64,000 nucleotides of DNA from NCBI RefSeq assembly GCF_001401755.1, contig NZ_KQ474099.1, positions 739,692 to 803,691 of the forward strand. The letters are read 5' to 3'. Shown here in pieces: positions 27,166 to 36,174 of this stretch (positions are counted from its first letter, which is position 1; every line of letters begins with the position of its first letter). Under the pieces are notes generated by a model. The model saw only the letters and a list, made by a program, of their open reading frames with translations, was not told where the DNA came from and searched no databases. Origin of the DNA: Aquimarina longa SW024. GTDB lineage: Bacteria; Bacteroidota; Bacteroidia; Flavobacteriales; Flavobacteriaceae. Both the position numbers and the translations under genes were made by a program.

Positions 27166-27561
27166 TTATTTGGCCAAAACTCCTCGTAGATTCATTACTG
27201 GTATATCCTGATATGCATTTTCGTTTATCGTATGTCTTCTAAAAAGGTAGCTTTTATCATATAACTTATCATCAGCAAAAAAAGTCACAACAAACTCATT
27301 ATTCATAGAAAGTAATTCTTCTTGAATCATTTCAATCTTAGCAGAAGACTTAGCTTCTATTGTTCCAATACCATGACGTAATAACGATGTCTTTCTGTTT
27401 TCATCGTATCCTTTGGTCACCACTAAGACCATTTCGATAGAAGTATCTCTATCATTAACAATATAGGAATTCCAGTTTTTAGCTAAGAATTCTTCATCCC
27501 ATTCTTTGATTACAGCGATATAAACATTTTTTACAATAGGGATTTCAATATCTTTTTTCAT
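27166..27561 (-). CDS. conserved hypothetical protein downstream of pheS
   Basis: A 131-aa soluble protein, sequence starting MKKDIEIPIVKNVYIAVIKE and containing WNSYIVNDRDTSIEMVLVVTKG. No domain recognised. It follows pheS with 7 bp between, so it is very likely co-transcribed with it. The charged, mixed alpha/beta composition suggests a cytoplasmic protein. I recall similar proteins in flavobacteria but no function. Confidence 0.8.
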   Translation of the reverse strand: MKKDIEIPIVKNVYIAVIKEWDEEFLAKNWNSYIVNDRDTSIEMVLVVTKGYDENRKTSLLRHGIGTIEAKSSAKIEMIQEELLSMNNEFVVTFFADDKLYDKSYLFRRHTINENAYQDIPVMNLRGVLAK

Positions 27562-27568
27562 AAAGAAA

Positions 27569-28591
27569 CTATAATGAAGATTTAAACTGTTCTAGAAAAC
27601 GCACATCGTTTTCACTAAGCAGTCGAATATCAGATATCCCATATAATAAAAGGGCAATACGATCAATTCCCATTCCAAATGCAAAACCACTATACTCTAC
27701 TGGATCTATCCCACAGTTCTTAAGCACATTGGGATCTACCATTCCACACCCCATAATCTCTAACCAACCTGTTCCTTTGGTCATTTTATAATCTGTTTCG
27801 GTTTCTAACCCCCAATATACATCCACTTCTGCGCTTGGTTCAGTAAACGGAAAATATGATGGGCGTAATCTGATTTTAGATTTTCCAAACATTTCGGTTG
27901 TGAAATATTGTAGTGTTTGTTTTAAATCAGCAAATGACACATCTTTATCGATATATAATCCTTCTACTTGATGAAAAAAACAATGTGATCGCGCAGAAAT
28001 AGCTTCATTACGATATACTCTCCCTGGAGAGATTGTACGAATAGGAGGTTTATTATTTTCCATATATCGTACCTGAACAGATGAGGTATGTGTACGTAAT
28101 AAAATATCAGGATCAGTCTGAATAAAAAATGTATCCTGCATATCACGAGCAGGATGATATTCTGGTAAATTTAGTGCTGTAAAATTATGCCAATCATCTT
28201 CTATTTCAGGTCCTTCGCTTACATTAAAACCGATACGAGAGAAAATATCAATAATCTGATTTTTTACTAAAGAAATAGGGTGACGTGATCCCAAAGTTAT
28301 AGGTTCTGCAGGTCGGGTAAGATCTCCATAAACTCCTTTTTCTTCATCTTTGGATTCTAATTCCTCTTTTAAATTCTTAACTTTTCCTTCTGCAGCTACT
28401 TTAAGAGCATTAATAGCTTGTCCAAATTCTTTTTTCTGGTCATTAGCGACATTTCTAAATTCTGAGAAGAATTCATTGATTACTCCTTTTTTTCCCGAAA
28501 ATTTAATTCTAAATGTTTCAACGTCCTCTTTAGTTTTGGCCTTGAATGCATCTACTTCTGCTATATACTCTTTTATCTTATCAATCATCAC
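27569..28591 (-). CDS. pheS: phenylalanyl-tRNA synthetase alpha subunit
   Basis: Catalytic subunit of PheRS, 340 aa. It has an N-terminal coiled-coil arm (about 1-85) and the class II core: motif 1 region [19 protein letters not shown], motif 2 with [12 protein letters not shown] and [10 protein letters not shown], and motif 3 with [17 protein letters not shown] near the C-terminus. Two consecutive Met codons begin the frame, so the start may be 28591 or 28588. The beta-subunit gene is not in the window. Confidence 0.97.
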   Translation of the reverse strand: MMIDKIKEYIAEVDAFKAKTKEDVETFRIKFSGKKGVINEFFSEFRNVANDQKKEFGQAINALKVAAEGKVKNLKEELESKDEEKGVYGDLTRPAEPITLGSRHPISLVKNQIIDIFSRIGFNVSEGPEIEDDWHNFTALNLPEYHPARDMQDTFFIQTDPDILLRTHTSSVQVRYMENNKPPIRTISPGRVYRNEAISARSHCFFHQVEGLYIDKDVSFADLKQTLQYFTTEMFGKSKIRLRPSYFPFTEPSAEVDVYWGLETETDYKMTKGTGWLEIMGCGMVDPNVLKNCGIDPVEYSGFAFGMGIDRIALLLYGISDIRLLSENDVRFLEQFKSSL

Positions 28592-28782
28592 TATATTCTT
28601 AATAGAACAGCAAATTTACATAATTTAGGTTAATGGAATAGTAGATTTAAACATTAAAGCTAATATAATAAAGATGATATTTATTATTTGTGATTATTCT
28701 TTTAGAAGTATAAAAAGTCATCATATATCCCCCCCTTTCAGTACTTATTATAAAAGAGTACTTTTTTATAATACAACGTATA

Positions 28783-29202
28783 TTATAGCTTAGTAAATAC
28801 TTCTTTTAATGTGTTTATACCTCCCTGAAATTCAAAACTATCATTTAACGAAAGAATGCTGCCATCTTCATTTATCTCACTTGTATAAGGGTCTTTTTCA
28901 TCTTCTATTAGTGTGTATGTATTGTTTCCCAAACTTTTCCAGGTTCCAGAAGATTCCAGATATAACTCACATGTATTATTACTTTGCTTTTTATAAAATT
29001 TAGATTCAAAGGTTCCGTCAGGCATTACTATAATTGCGTTTTTTAATTTACAATTTGTCAGTTCAACGGTAGATCCGTTTTGAAATCTTTCAGAAAGTGT
29101 CCAAACTCCAATGATTGGATCTGGAGTTTTCACATCATCAGAACCACAAGAAAAAATGGCTATAGAAATAATAATCACTAATACTGAGCTTATTTTTTTC
29201 AT
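28783..29202 (-). CDS. lipocalin-like lipoprotein
   Basis: A 139-aa lipoprotein. Signal helix, lipobox IFSC (Cys19) followed by GSDD, then PDPIIGVWTLSERF, the opening strand of Bacteroidota lipocalin-like proteins, and a paired-Cys pattern (LTNCKLK, NNTCELYLE). It is similar in design to the 158-aa lipoprotein at 25220-25696, probably from old duplication, with low identity. It lies between pheS and the 118-aa gene on the same strand. Confidence 0.78.
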   Translation of the reverse strand: MKKISSVLVIIISIAIFSCGSDDVKTPDPIIGVWTLSERFQNGSTVELTNCKLKNAIIVMPDGTFESKFYKKQSNNTCELYLESSGTWKSLGNNTYTLIEDEKDPYTSEINEDGSILSLNDSFEFQGGINTLKEVFTKL

Positions 29203-29232
29203 GAACTAAACATTATTTTTTATTGTGTATAC

Positions 29233-29589
29233 CTACGCTATATATTGACTACTTAGAAAATAGTTTACAATTGCTTCTTTCATCAAAACAGTTTGTTCTC
29301 CGGCTCTAAGATTGGGCAATTGTTCCTTAACCTGATAATGTGGCCAGCCATCATCATCATAATAATCAAACTCATAATATCCATAAGGTTCTAAAAGTCG
29401 ACATATCGCAATATGCATTAAATCCAATTTTTCATCTTTCTTAAATGTACGATGTATCTGACCTAATTCTTGTACTCCTATAAGATATATGATCCCATCA
29501 AGATCAAGGTCTTCTCCTTCTGAAAACTGATCTGATAGTTTTGTTACTAAAATCTCCCAGCGTTCTTTTAATTTTTCATCTCTGGCCAT
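29233..29589 (-). CDS. conserved hypothetical protein, 118 aa
   Basis: MARDEKLKERWEILVTKLSD followed by GIIYLIGVQELGQIHRTFKKDEK and a striking FDYYDDDGWPHYQVKEQLP segment. I recognise it only as a Bacteroidota-type conserved soluble protein of unknown function. It is acidic and contains no membrane helix. Upstream of it is the internally deleted IS copy. Confidence 0.75.
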   Translation of the reverse strand: MARDEKLKERWEILVTKLSDQFSEGEDLDLDGIIYLIGVQELGQIHRTFKKDEKLDLMHIAICRLLEPYGYYEFDYYDDDGWPHYQVKEQLPNLRAGEQTVLMKEAIVNYFLSSQYIA

Positions 29590-29799
29590 ACATAGTCATT
29601 AATTAATTATAATCATCAAACATGCTTTAGGTAATTAATAAAAATTCCTTTTTTCTAAGGAATTAATTAATTTGATCAATAGTTTTGAATACGCTCTGTA
29701 CATTATCATTTTTACAACCAGATCTTACCAAAAGTTAAGCGATACAAAGGTAATGCTTAACTGAAAAAAACTAATACTAAATTAAAGAGAATATCTTAT

Positions 29800-30117
29800 A
29801 CCCTGAATTCAATCTAAGGATTTAGTAGAAAGGTTCTTATTTCACTTAAATGAAACAATATAGTAATCGTAACTATCTCGCTTATAGACATCCTAAATTT
29901 TCGATTTCTGGTCTTTTTACCTCTAGTAACTTGCCTTTTTCACATAGCAGGCTCATAATCAGCACATAAATCATCAATAGAACAAAATATCCCAGTAATT
30001 TTATCTTTGGAAATAATAATAAGAATGAATTTAATAAACTGTAAAACAACATTTTAATTCACTAAATATTCTGCTTTTTATATACTATAAACCCAATTTT
30101 TTATGTCAAATTAAGGT
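29800..30117 (-). mobile_element. internally deleted IS982 copy (MITE-like remnant)
   Basis: Read on the minus strand, this 318-bp segment matches the intact element at 26025-27053. It keeps the left end (AACCTTAATTTGACATAA) with the subterminal GCAGAATATTTAG, codons for about 65 transposase N-terminal residues (GIFCSIDDLCADYEPAM, then stop, then KRQVTRGKKTRNRKFRM), then jumps from IRTF directly to the right end (CCTTAGATTGAATTCAGGGT). The start ATG is lost (ATT), an in-frame TGA is present and some 700 bp are missing. Both ends remain, so it could be mobilised in trans. No target duplication remains visible. Confidence 0.85.
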
Positions 30118-30174
30118 TGAAAGTGCAGTTATGCACAGAAAGAATTATATTTGGAATTAAATAACTATTTACTA

Positions 30175-30675
30175 ATGAATTATATTGATATTATTTTAGG
30201 GATTTTCTTATTATGGGGATTGATAAAAGGGTTTAGTAAAGGGCTATTTTCTTCGTTAGCATCCTTAGTTGCTCTAGTAGTTGGTATATACATTGCTGTT
30301 CATTTTTCTCATATTGTAGGGGAGTATTTAAAGAATTATGTAGATTGGCAAGAAGGAAGTATGAAACTAGCTGCTTTTGCCATAACATTTATCACTGTAG
30401 TTATATTAGTTTCTCTAGCAGGTAAGATCCTTACTAAAATTGCAGATTTTGCTGCACTGGGGATTCTAAATAAAATTCTTGGTGGTGCGTTTGGAATATT
30501 AAAAATGGCATTTATAGCTAGTGTGCTTTTTATTTTTGTTGATGCTATAAATAAAAATATTACGATACTTAAAAAAGAAACTCTAGCATCATCTGTTTTA
30601 TATGATCCTGTACGTAAGTTAGCTCCAATGGTATTACCTAGCATATTGAATACCGAAAATTCTAATGATCCATAA
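30175..30675 (+). CDS. cvpA: CvpA family membrane protein
   Basis: A 166-aa inner-membrane protein with four hydrophobic helices (about 4-22, 27-47, 62-85 and 100-122) and the CvpA hallmark MNYIDIILGIFLLWGLIKGF followed by SKGLFSSLASL. CvpA proteins affect colicin V production, biofilm formation and envelope stress resistance; the mechanism is unclear. I use the ATG at 30175 rather than an upstream TTG at 30151 because the family begins with this segment. The IS remnant separates it from the minus-strand cluster around pheS. Confidence 0.9.
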   Translation: MNYIDIILGIFLLWGLIKGFSKGLFSSLASLVALVVGIYIAVHFSHIVGEYLKNYVDWQEGSMKLAAFAITFITVVILVSLAGKILTKIADFAALGILNKILGGAFGILKMAFIASVLFIFVDAINKNITILKKETLASSVLYDPVRKLAPMVLPSILNTENSNDP

Positions 30676-30843
30676 TCGTTAGACAAGCTACATAGTCGAC
30701 AGTTTCTTTTTAGGTTTTAGTTTTGTGTCATCCAAAAAGAAGCCACAAAGAGAAAACAGGAGATAATTTATTATCTAGTTTTTTGTTGTGATTCTAATCT
30801 TCTACTTGTAAATAGAGTTATTTAACACAGGCATTTAGTTTGT

Positions 30844-31089
30844 CTAAAATGAATTTCTAATGTCCTTTTTTCTAAGGAGTTTATAAAGAAAATAAATATT
30901 TGTTATTACAATAAAAAAGTTTAGCACTACTACTGGTATAGAATTTATAAGCACCCCATAAATACCCAATAAAAATGCTCCAATAAGATTTACAACTCTA
31001 AGCTTAATTAAAGAATTCATAGTAATACTAATGCCTATAAATATCGAGGCCGTATATCCAAGTAATTCGATCCAATCTATATTTTCCAT
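30844..31089 (-). CDS. small membrane protein, YgjV/CBU_0592-like
   Basis: An 81-aa protein with three predicted membrane helices (about 8-25, 33-48 and 50-70) and a basic C-terminus (KLLRKKD). The GYTASIFIGISITMNSLIKLRVVN start is like the short YgjV/CBU_0592 membrane proteins. Function unknown. It is divergent from the polyketide synthase gene, 200 bp away, so it is probably independent of it. Confidence 0.7.
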   Translation of the reverse strand: MENIDWIELLGYTASIFIGISITMNSLIKLRVVNLIGAFLLGIYGVLINSIPVVVLNFFIVITNIYFLYKLLRKKDIRNSF

Positions 31090-31291
31090 ATTTATTTCTT
31101 AATCTTAATTAGCAACAATTTTAATCTTAAATGTTTTAAAATCCAAAGTTCAAATTCTTATTTAAAAATATTTATGACTTTAACATAATTTAGTCTAATT
31201 AAAATCGCTGTTGTTAAAAAAGTTAATCTTTGTAAACAAGTCTTCTCAACTATGACCTATTGAAAATTATTAACTCTTAAAGACACAAAAT

Positions 31292-32353
31292 ATGTCATTA
31301 GTAACAAAACCTACCGTGGTTTTTCCAAATCATCAAATCAATCAAAAACAAATGATTGATGTTTTAAAAGATTTATTTCCTTATCACCCCAAGTGGGATA
31401 CTGTAGAACGTATGATACGAAATACTCAAGTAGAAAACAGAAATCTTCTTTCACCTATTAACCAAGTAGTTACCCATCCTGGATTTGAATATAGGAATAA
31501 GCTCTATAAAGATCAAGGATTAAAAATGGCCACTGAGGTTACTCAAAAAATATTATCAGACAATAAAATGAAGCCAAAAGATATTGATTTACTTATTGTG
31601 GTTTCTTGTACTGGTTTTTTGATGCCATCTTTAACATCTCACTTAATTAGTGATTTAGATTTTAGACCAAACACAAAACAACTCCCAGTTGTTCAGTTGG
31701 GATGTGCAGCAGGAGCTTGGGCTTTAAATAGAGCCCATGAATATATTAAAGCCTATCCTGATCATAATGTGCTATTGGTATCAGTCGAATTTTCTTCTTT
31801 ATTATTCCAACCGCAAGATGATAAAATATCTTCTTTAATATCTAATTGTTTGTTTGGTGATGCAGTTTCAGGATGTATTATAAAAGGTATTCCAGAAAAT
31901 GGTGATGAAGGGTATTTGATTGAAAACATCGACTCTTATGTAAAAAAAGATTCTGATCATTATATCAAGTATGATGTAAAATCTACAGGTTTTCATTTTG
32001 GATTAGATAAAGAAGTTATGCATAGTATCAAAGATGTAGCTCCTATAATGGAAAAGTTAATTAATGGATACTCTAATAAAAATGTTAATGATTTAGATTT
32101 CCATATATTCCATACAGGAGGCAGAAAAATCTTAGACGAATTAGTTTCTAACTTAGATCTGGTAGAAGAGAATGTCTCAAAAAGTAGAGAAAGCCTTAAA
32201 AATCACGGAAATATAGCCAGTGGTGTCATTCTAGATGTTTTAAATCATGAATTTAATTCTAAAACCAGAAAAAATGGTGATAAAGGTATAATGGCTGCAT
32301 TTGGCCCAGGATTTACAGCTGAGATAAATCATGGAACATGGATTAAAAATTAG
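31292..32353 (+). CDS. type III polyketide synthase (chalcone/stilbene synthase family)
   Basis: A 353-aa homodimeric ketosynthase that should condense a starter acyl-CoA with malonyl-CoA units without an acyl carrier protein. The catalytic triad is intact: Cys138 in VQLGCAAGAW, His274 in HIFHTGG and Asn307 in NHGNIAS. The C-terminal AFGPGFTAEI loop of the family is present. Bacterial type III synthases make 1,3,6,8-tetrahydroxynaphthalene, phloroglucinols, alkyl-resorcinols or pyrones; the product cannot be read here. Five bases downstream, on the same strand, lies a DABB-domain gene, and a terminator follows that one, so the pair forms a two-gene unit. Confidence 0.93.
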   Translation: MSLVTKPTVVFPNHQINQKQMIDVLKDLFPYHPKWDTVERMIRNTQVENRNLLSPINQVVTHPGFEYRNKLYKDQGLKMATEVTQKILSDNKMKPKDIDLLIVVSCTGFLMPSLTSHLISDLDFRPNTKQLPVVQLGCAAGAWALNRAHEYIKAYPDHNVLLVSVEFSSLLFQPQDDKISSLISNCLFGDAVSGCIIKGIPENGDEGYLIENIDSYVKKDSDHYIKYDVKSTGFHFGLDKEVMHSIKDVAPIMEKLINGYSNKNVNDLDFHIFHTGGRKILDELVSNLDLVEENVSKSRESLKNHGNIASGVILDVLNHEFNSKTRKNGDKGIMAAFGPGFTAEINHGTWIKN

Positions 32354-32358
32354 GATAT

Positions 32359-32655
32359 ATGATCATTCATATTGTAATTTTTAAGCTTATTGAAAATGAT
32401 ATTAAATCTGTCAATACTATAAAAAAAGAACTTATAAAACTAAAAGATTTACCATATCTTTTACATTTTGATCTTATAGAGAAGAGTAATATTTTGAATA
32501 GCTATATAAAAGACGGTGACCTAATATTATTCTCAAAATTTAAAACTAAAGACGATTTATGTTTATACATGACAGATCAAAAACATTTAGAGGTTATTAA
32601 AAAAACCTCTAATAATATACAAGAGAAGTATACTCTTGATTTTAACTCCAAATAA
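32359..32655 (+). CDS. DABB (dimeric alpha+beta barrel) protein, possible polyketide cyclase
   Basis: A 98-aa DABB/stress-responsive barrel protein. The start MIIHIVIFKL and the segment LYMTDQKHLEVIKK place His4, Tyr70 and His76 at the positions of His5, Tyr72 and His78 of Cannabis olivetolic acid cyclase, where Tyr72 and His78 are catalytic. That enzyme acts on the product of a type III polyketide synthase, and this gene directly follows one (5-bp gap). A cyclase role is therefore inferred from context plus residues. Many DABB proteins without this role also carry Tyr and His at these places, so it is not proved. Confidence 0.8.
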   Translation: MIIHIVIFKLIENDIKSVNTIKKELIKLKDLPYLLHFDLIEKSNILNSYIKDGDLILFSKFKTKDDLCLYMTDQKHLEVIKKTSNNIQEKYTLDFNSK

Positions 32656-32672
32656 AATTAAAATTAAAATGG

Positions 32673-32699
32673 CCGCCTAAAAAATTAGGCGGTTTTTTT
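32673..32699 (+). terminator. terminator of the PKS-DABB operon
   Basis: CCGCCTAA-AAAA-TTAGGCGG stem (8 bp) followed directly by TTTTTTT, 17 bases past the DABB gene stop. Confidence 0.93.
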
Positions 32700-32929
32700 A
32701 TTTTACTTTTTCTCTTCTACAGAAAACACCAATTAATAGTTTTAAAATATAAACTATTAAAAACGGAAACAAATCTAATATACTATTTTCTGATGTATTG
32801 AAGCCTTTAAAGGCTCTTAAATAAGGGGGTTAATGGTTTTGAAGTCTATACTTCAATTAGAAAAAAAATAGTAGATAGTTATTCGAACAGATACAATGAT
32901 TCTGGGAGCAACAATCAAATTTAATATCT

Positions 32930-32971
32930 AAAAAAAATAAACCACCTCTTAAGTAAACTTAGGAGATGGTT
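32930..32971 (-). terminator. terminator downstream of the SulP transporter gene
   Basis: On the minus strand AACCATCTCCTAAG pairs with TTAAGAGGTGGTT (one mismatch) and is followed by TATTTTTTTT. It begins 12 bases beyond the transporter's stop codon. The interval 32700-32929 between this and the PKS terminator holds no gene. Confidence 0.8.
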
Positions 32972-32982
32972 ATATCTAATTA

Positions 32983-34848
32983 CTATTTTACAGTATCTAC
33001 TACAATACTTCCTAAATAGGTTATACAGGAATCAAAATCTTCAAAGACACAATTTTCTGATATTAAATCCGGAATAATATCAATATTCTTTGCTAGATAT
33101 AAAGGCTGTTTTTGAATACCTACAATATATGTATGAATTTCTTTTTGTTCGAGACCTAAAATAATCTCCTCTAGTGTATATAATCCTGACTGATCCATAT
33201 AAGGTACTCTATCCATTCTAAGAATTACATGAGTAGCAGATTCGGGTATCTGAGTAGCTAATTGCTGTAGCTCGCTTGTAAACCCAAAAAATACAGGACC
33301 ATTAAGGTGCTTAATAAATATCTCTTCTTTAAGTTCTTTTGGAAAGTTAATTTCATCTTTCCAGAGCTTTTCTCCATTATTATTACGTTCTAATCCATCT
33401 AATGATTCTACTTTGGATTCGCTTGCAGTAACATCTCCCATTTTTTTCATAAAGATCAAAGAAGCTATTACCAAACCAATCCCTACAGCATATACCAAGT
33501 TCCAGAATACAGATAATACCAAAACAATAATCATTATTGCAACTTCTATTTTTGGCATATATGGTATAGCTTTAAGCCCTTTATAATCCATTACTCCAAT
33601 CCCTACTGTGATTAGAATACCTGCCAATACTGCTGCAGGAATCTGTGATGCTACTGGTCCTAAAGCTAATAATACGACTAGCAACATAATACCTGCTACC
33701 ATTCCTGATAATTTGGTTCTTCCTCCTGCATTGATATTAACTACTGTTCGGATTGTTGCTCCTGCTCCAGGGATTCCTCCAAAAAGAGCTGCGATACTAT
33801 TACCTATTCCTTGTCCTATTAATTCTTTATTTGGTTTATGCTTAGTTTTAGTCATATTATCTGCTACAACTGATGTTAACAGAGAATCAATAGCTCCTAA
33901 AAATGCCAAGGATAATGCTGTAAAAATATAAGGCGTTATAGCTCCTAGACTAAAATTAGAAAATATGGATAGATTGGGTATCGGAAATCCACTAGGTATT
34001 TCCTCTATTGGTCGATATCCTAAACCAAAACCATAAGCAACTCCAGAAACTAATATTAATGCTACTAAAGTACTTGGTACTGCGGTTGTAATTCGTTTAA
34101 ACCCATAAATAATAACTATAGTTACTAAACAAAGTATTAGCTCTAAATAATTAATTTTAGACAATGCATTGGGTAAACTTTTGATTGCTCCTATTACGCC
34201 AGAAGCGTCATTACTTGCTAAGGTTACTGCTTCTAGAGCTATTTCTTCTTTAGAAATTGTTTCTGCTCTTTTTATAGTTTCTTTAAAATCTTCGAGTACT
34301 AGAATACCTTCTCCAGCCTCTTCTTTAAGAATTTTATCTAGGATCACCTCTTCTGCCTGAGGTTTAAATGCATCTACAAATGCCGCATCTTCCTTTGGGT
34401 AATATCCTAGTGCGGGTAAAAATTGGGTGATCAAAATCATGACTCCAATTGCTGTCATAAAACCAGATACTACGGGATACGGGATATATCTAATATATTT
34501 TCCGATTCCTATTACTCCTAATCCTATTTGTAATAATCCAGCCATAAGAAATACAGTTAGAATAGCAGGCAATGCTTTCTCCACATCTCCATCATTAGCT
34601 CCGATTAATCCTGCAATTACTAGCATACTCACTGCTGTCATTGGCGCTGTAGGACCAGAAATCTGGGTATTTGTTCCTCCAAACAGTGCTGCAAAAAAAC
34701 TAATAAAAATTGCTCCATATAGTCCTGCGCTAGGACCTAATCCTGAAGATACTCCAAATGCTAATGCTAATGGTAATGCTACAATACCTGCCGTCAGTCC
34801 TCCAAATGCATCTCCTTTAAAATTGCTAAACAGCTCTTTAATCTTCAT
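32983..34848 (-). CDS. SulP family anion (probably bicarbonate/sulfate) transporter with STAS domain
   Basis: A 621-aa transporter: about 12 transmembrane helices in residues 15-470, with an insert of about 70 hydrophilic residues near 150-215, then a cytoplasmic STAS domain (about 500-610; YMDQSGLYTLEEII). The family signature GGTNTQISGPTAPMTAV near residue 57 is intact. The gene is 20 bp downstream of a beta-carbonic anhydrase gene on the same strand. SulP-carbonic anhydrase pairs usually import bicarbonate. Sulfate cannot be excluded by sequence. Confidence 0.92.
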   Translation of the reverse strand: MKIKELFSNFKGDAFGGLTAGIVALPLALAFGVSSGLGPSAGLYGAIFISFFAALFGGTNTQISGPTAPMTAVSMLVIAGLIGANDGDVEKALPAILTVFLMAGLLQIGLGVIGIGKYIRYIPYPVVSGFMTAIGVMILITQFLPALGYYPKEDAAFVDAFKPQAEEVILDKILKEEAGEGILVLEDFKETIKRAETISKEEIALEAVTLASNDASGVIGAIKSLPNALSKINYLELILCLVTIVIIYGFKRITTAVPSTLVALILVSGVAYGFGLGYRPIEEIPSGFPIPNLSIFSNFSLGAITPYIFTALSLAFLGAIDSLLTSVVADNMTKTKHKPNKELIGQGIGNSIAALFGGIPGAGATIRTVVNINAGGRTKLSGMVAGIMLLVVLLALGPVASQIPAAVLAGILITVGIGVMDYKGLKAIPYMPKIEVAIMIIVLVLSVFWNLVYAVGIGLVIASLIFMKKMGDVTASESKVESLDGLERNNNGEKLWKDEINFPKELKEEIFIKHLNGPVFFGFTSELQQLATQIPESATHVILRMDRVPYMDQSGLYTLEEIILGLEQKEIHTYIVGIQKQPLYLAKNIDIIPDLISENCVFEDFDSCITYLGSIVVDTVK

Positions 34849-34868
34849 ACTTTTTTTATTTCTTATGA

Positions 34869-35498
34869 TTATTTATAAAACTCAACCACTCCAGAATCTA
34901 CATGATACATAGCACCTATAATCTGTATATCTCCATTAGTTTCTAGTTCTTTTAAAACCTCGCTTCCATTTCTCATATTCTCTATGGTTAACATCACATT
35001 TTGTTTAGAAACATTATTTACAAATTCGATATTACTAGAGTTTCTAAGTGTTACATCTTTTGGTTCTTTTACTGTTTCTACAGCAGGTTTAAGCTTGTTT
35101 AGTAGTCCTGTAATATTACCTAGTTTAACATCATCACAGGCTCCTTTTACTGCACCACAGCTTGTATGACCTAAAATAACTACTAATTTAGATCCTGCTA
35201 CTTTACATGCATACTCGATACTTCCCAAAATATCTTCGTTTACAAAGTTACCTGCTACTCTTGCACTAAAAAGATCTCCTATTCCTTGATCAAAAACAAT
35301 CTCTACCGGTACTCTAGAGTCTATACAACTAAGAACAGCTGCAAAAGGGTATTGACCTCCATTAGTCTCTTTAACTTGTTCTAATAAATTTCGATCGGTT
35401 CTTTGACTTTTTAAAAATCGCTGGTTACCTTCTTGTAAATATGTTAATGACATCTCTGGTGTCATCTTTGATTGCGTTTCTTTAGTTTGCGTTTTCAT
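34869..35498 (-). CDS. beta-class carbonic anhydrase
   Basis: Interconverts CO2 and bicarbonate in the cytoplasm. The 209-aa protein has the zinc ligands Cys58 (in CIDSR, with Asp60 and Arg62), His111 and Cys114 (GHTSCGAVKGA), and the usual VAGN segment. Start at ATG 35498. First gene of the two-gene unit with the SulP transporter. The pair would supply or remove bicarbonate for carboxylation reactions and pH balance. No signal peptide, so it is cytosolic. Confidence 0.96.
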   Translation of the reverse strand: MKTQTKETQSKMTPEMSLTYLQEGNQRFLKSQRTDRNLLEQVKETNGGQYPFAAVLSCIDSRVPVEIVFDQGIGDLFSARVAGNFVNEDILGSIEYACKVAGSKLVVILGHTSCGAVKGACDDVKLGNITGLLNKLKPAVETVKEPKDVTLRNSSNIEFVNNVSKQNVMLTIENMRNGSEVLKELETNGDIQIIGAMYHVDSGVVEFYK

Positions 35499-35767
35499 GT
35501 ATTTTTTTTTAAATCTGTATGATCAATTGGAGATAAAATTTAGCATTTATTCATTAAAAAAACAATTCAATGATTGATATTATGTTTTTAAATTTTGAAA
35601 ACGATATCTCCTGATTTTATTATTTCACTATGAAAAACACCTCTACAGAGTGGTTAAAAAGTGTTTTAACTTCTTATTTAGAAGGTTAGTTTCCTAAGGC
35701 TCTCGAGAACATCATTTTTTCTAGAAGCATCTCTTATGAGTTTGCTACGAGAGTATTGATTTATTGG

Positions 35768-36097
35768 TTATACGATTTCAGGTGGTGGGGTAGTATATTC
35801 TAAGAATACTGAAGAATTTTGAATATAAAATTCTGGATAGTGGTTACTACTTAATTTCGCTACCGCAGCTATCTCATCTATATAGTATTGAGAAATCTTA
35901 TCATTTTCTTTATAACCCTCTTTTTCAGAATTTTCTTTTTCTAAAGGATTTGTATTTTCTTCGGTATCTTCAAAACTAATAGCAATTACATGTTCACCTT
36001 CATTATAGAAGGCTATTAATTCAATAGCATAATTCGTTAGACTCAAAAAGAACCCTAATAAAATTAAAAATTTTGCTATATGAAGTTTAATAATCAA
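35768..36097 (-). CDS. small hypothetical protein with N-terminal membrane helix
   Basis: A 109-aa product. One hydrophobic helix (about 7-28), then an acidic, disordered stretch with EDTEENTNPLEKENSEKEG, and a C-terminal PEFYIQNSSVFLEYTTPPPE segment. Not recognised. It lies 77 bp downstream of batE on the same strand and may be the last gene of the bat transcript. It is probably periplasmic and anchored. Confidence 0.65.
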   Translation of the reverse strand: MIIKLHIAKFLILLGFFLSLTNYAIELIAFYNEGEHVIAISFEDTEENTNPLEKENSEKEGYKENDKISQYYIDEIAAVAKLSSNHYPEFYIQNSSVFLEYTTPPPEIV

Positions 36098-36174
36098 TAC
36101 TTAAAAAATTAAAGGACAAAAGTAACCCTCTTACTTTTAAATGTTGTTAATGAATTGCAAATTTTAGAATGTAA

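Noticed and set aside
33608..34912. Several open frames on the plus strand opposite the SulP gene
   Set aside because: They are complements of a real transmembrane gene with clear family motifs; composition is that of antisense codons and none shows a domain.
35630..35806. Start codon and 19 codons (MKNTSTEWLKSVLTSYLEG), stop, then further open frame
   Set aside because: Too short and interrupted; the second part runs into the 3' end of the minus-strand gene at 35768. Not enough to call a pseudogene.
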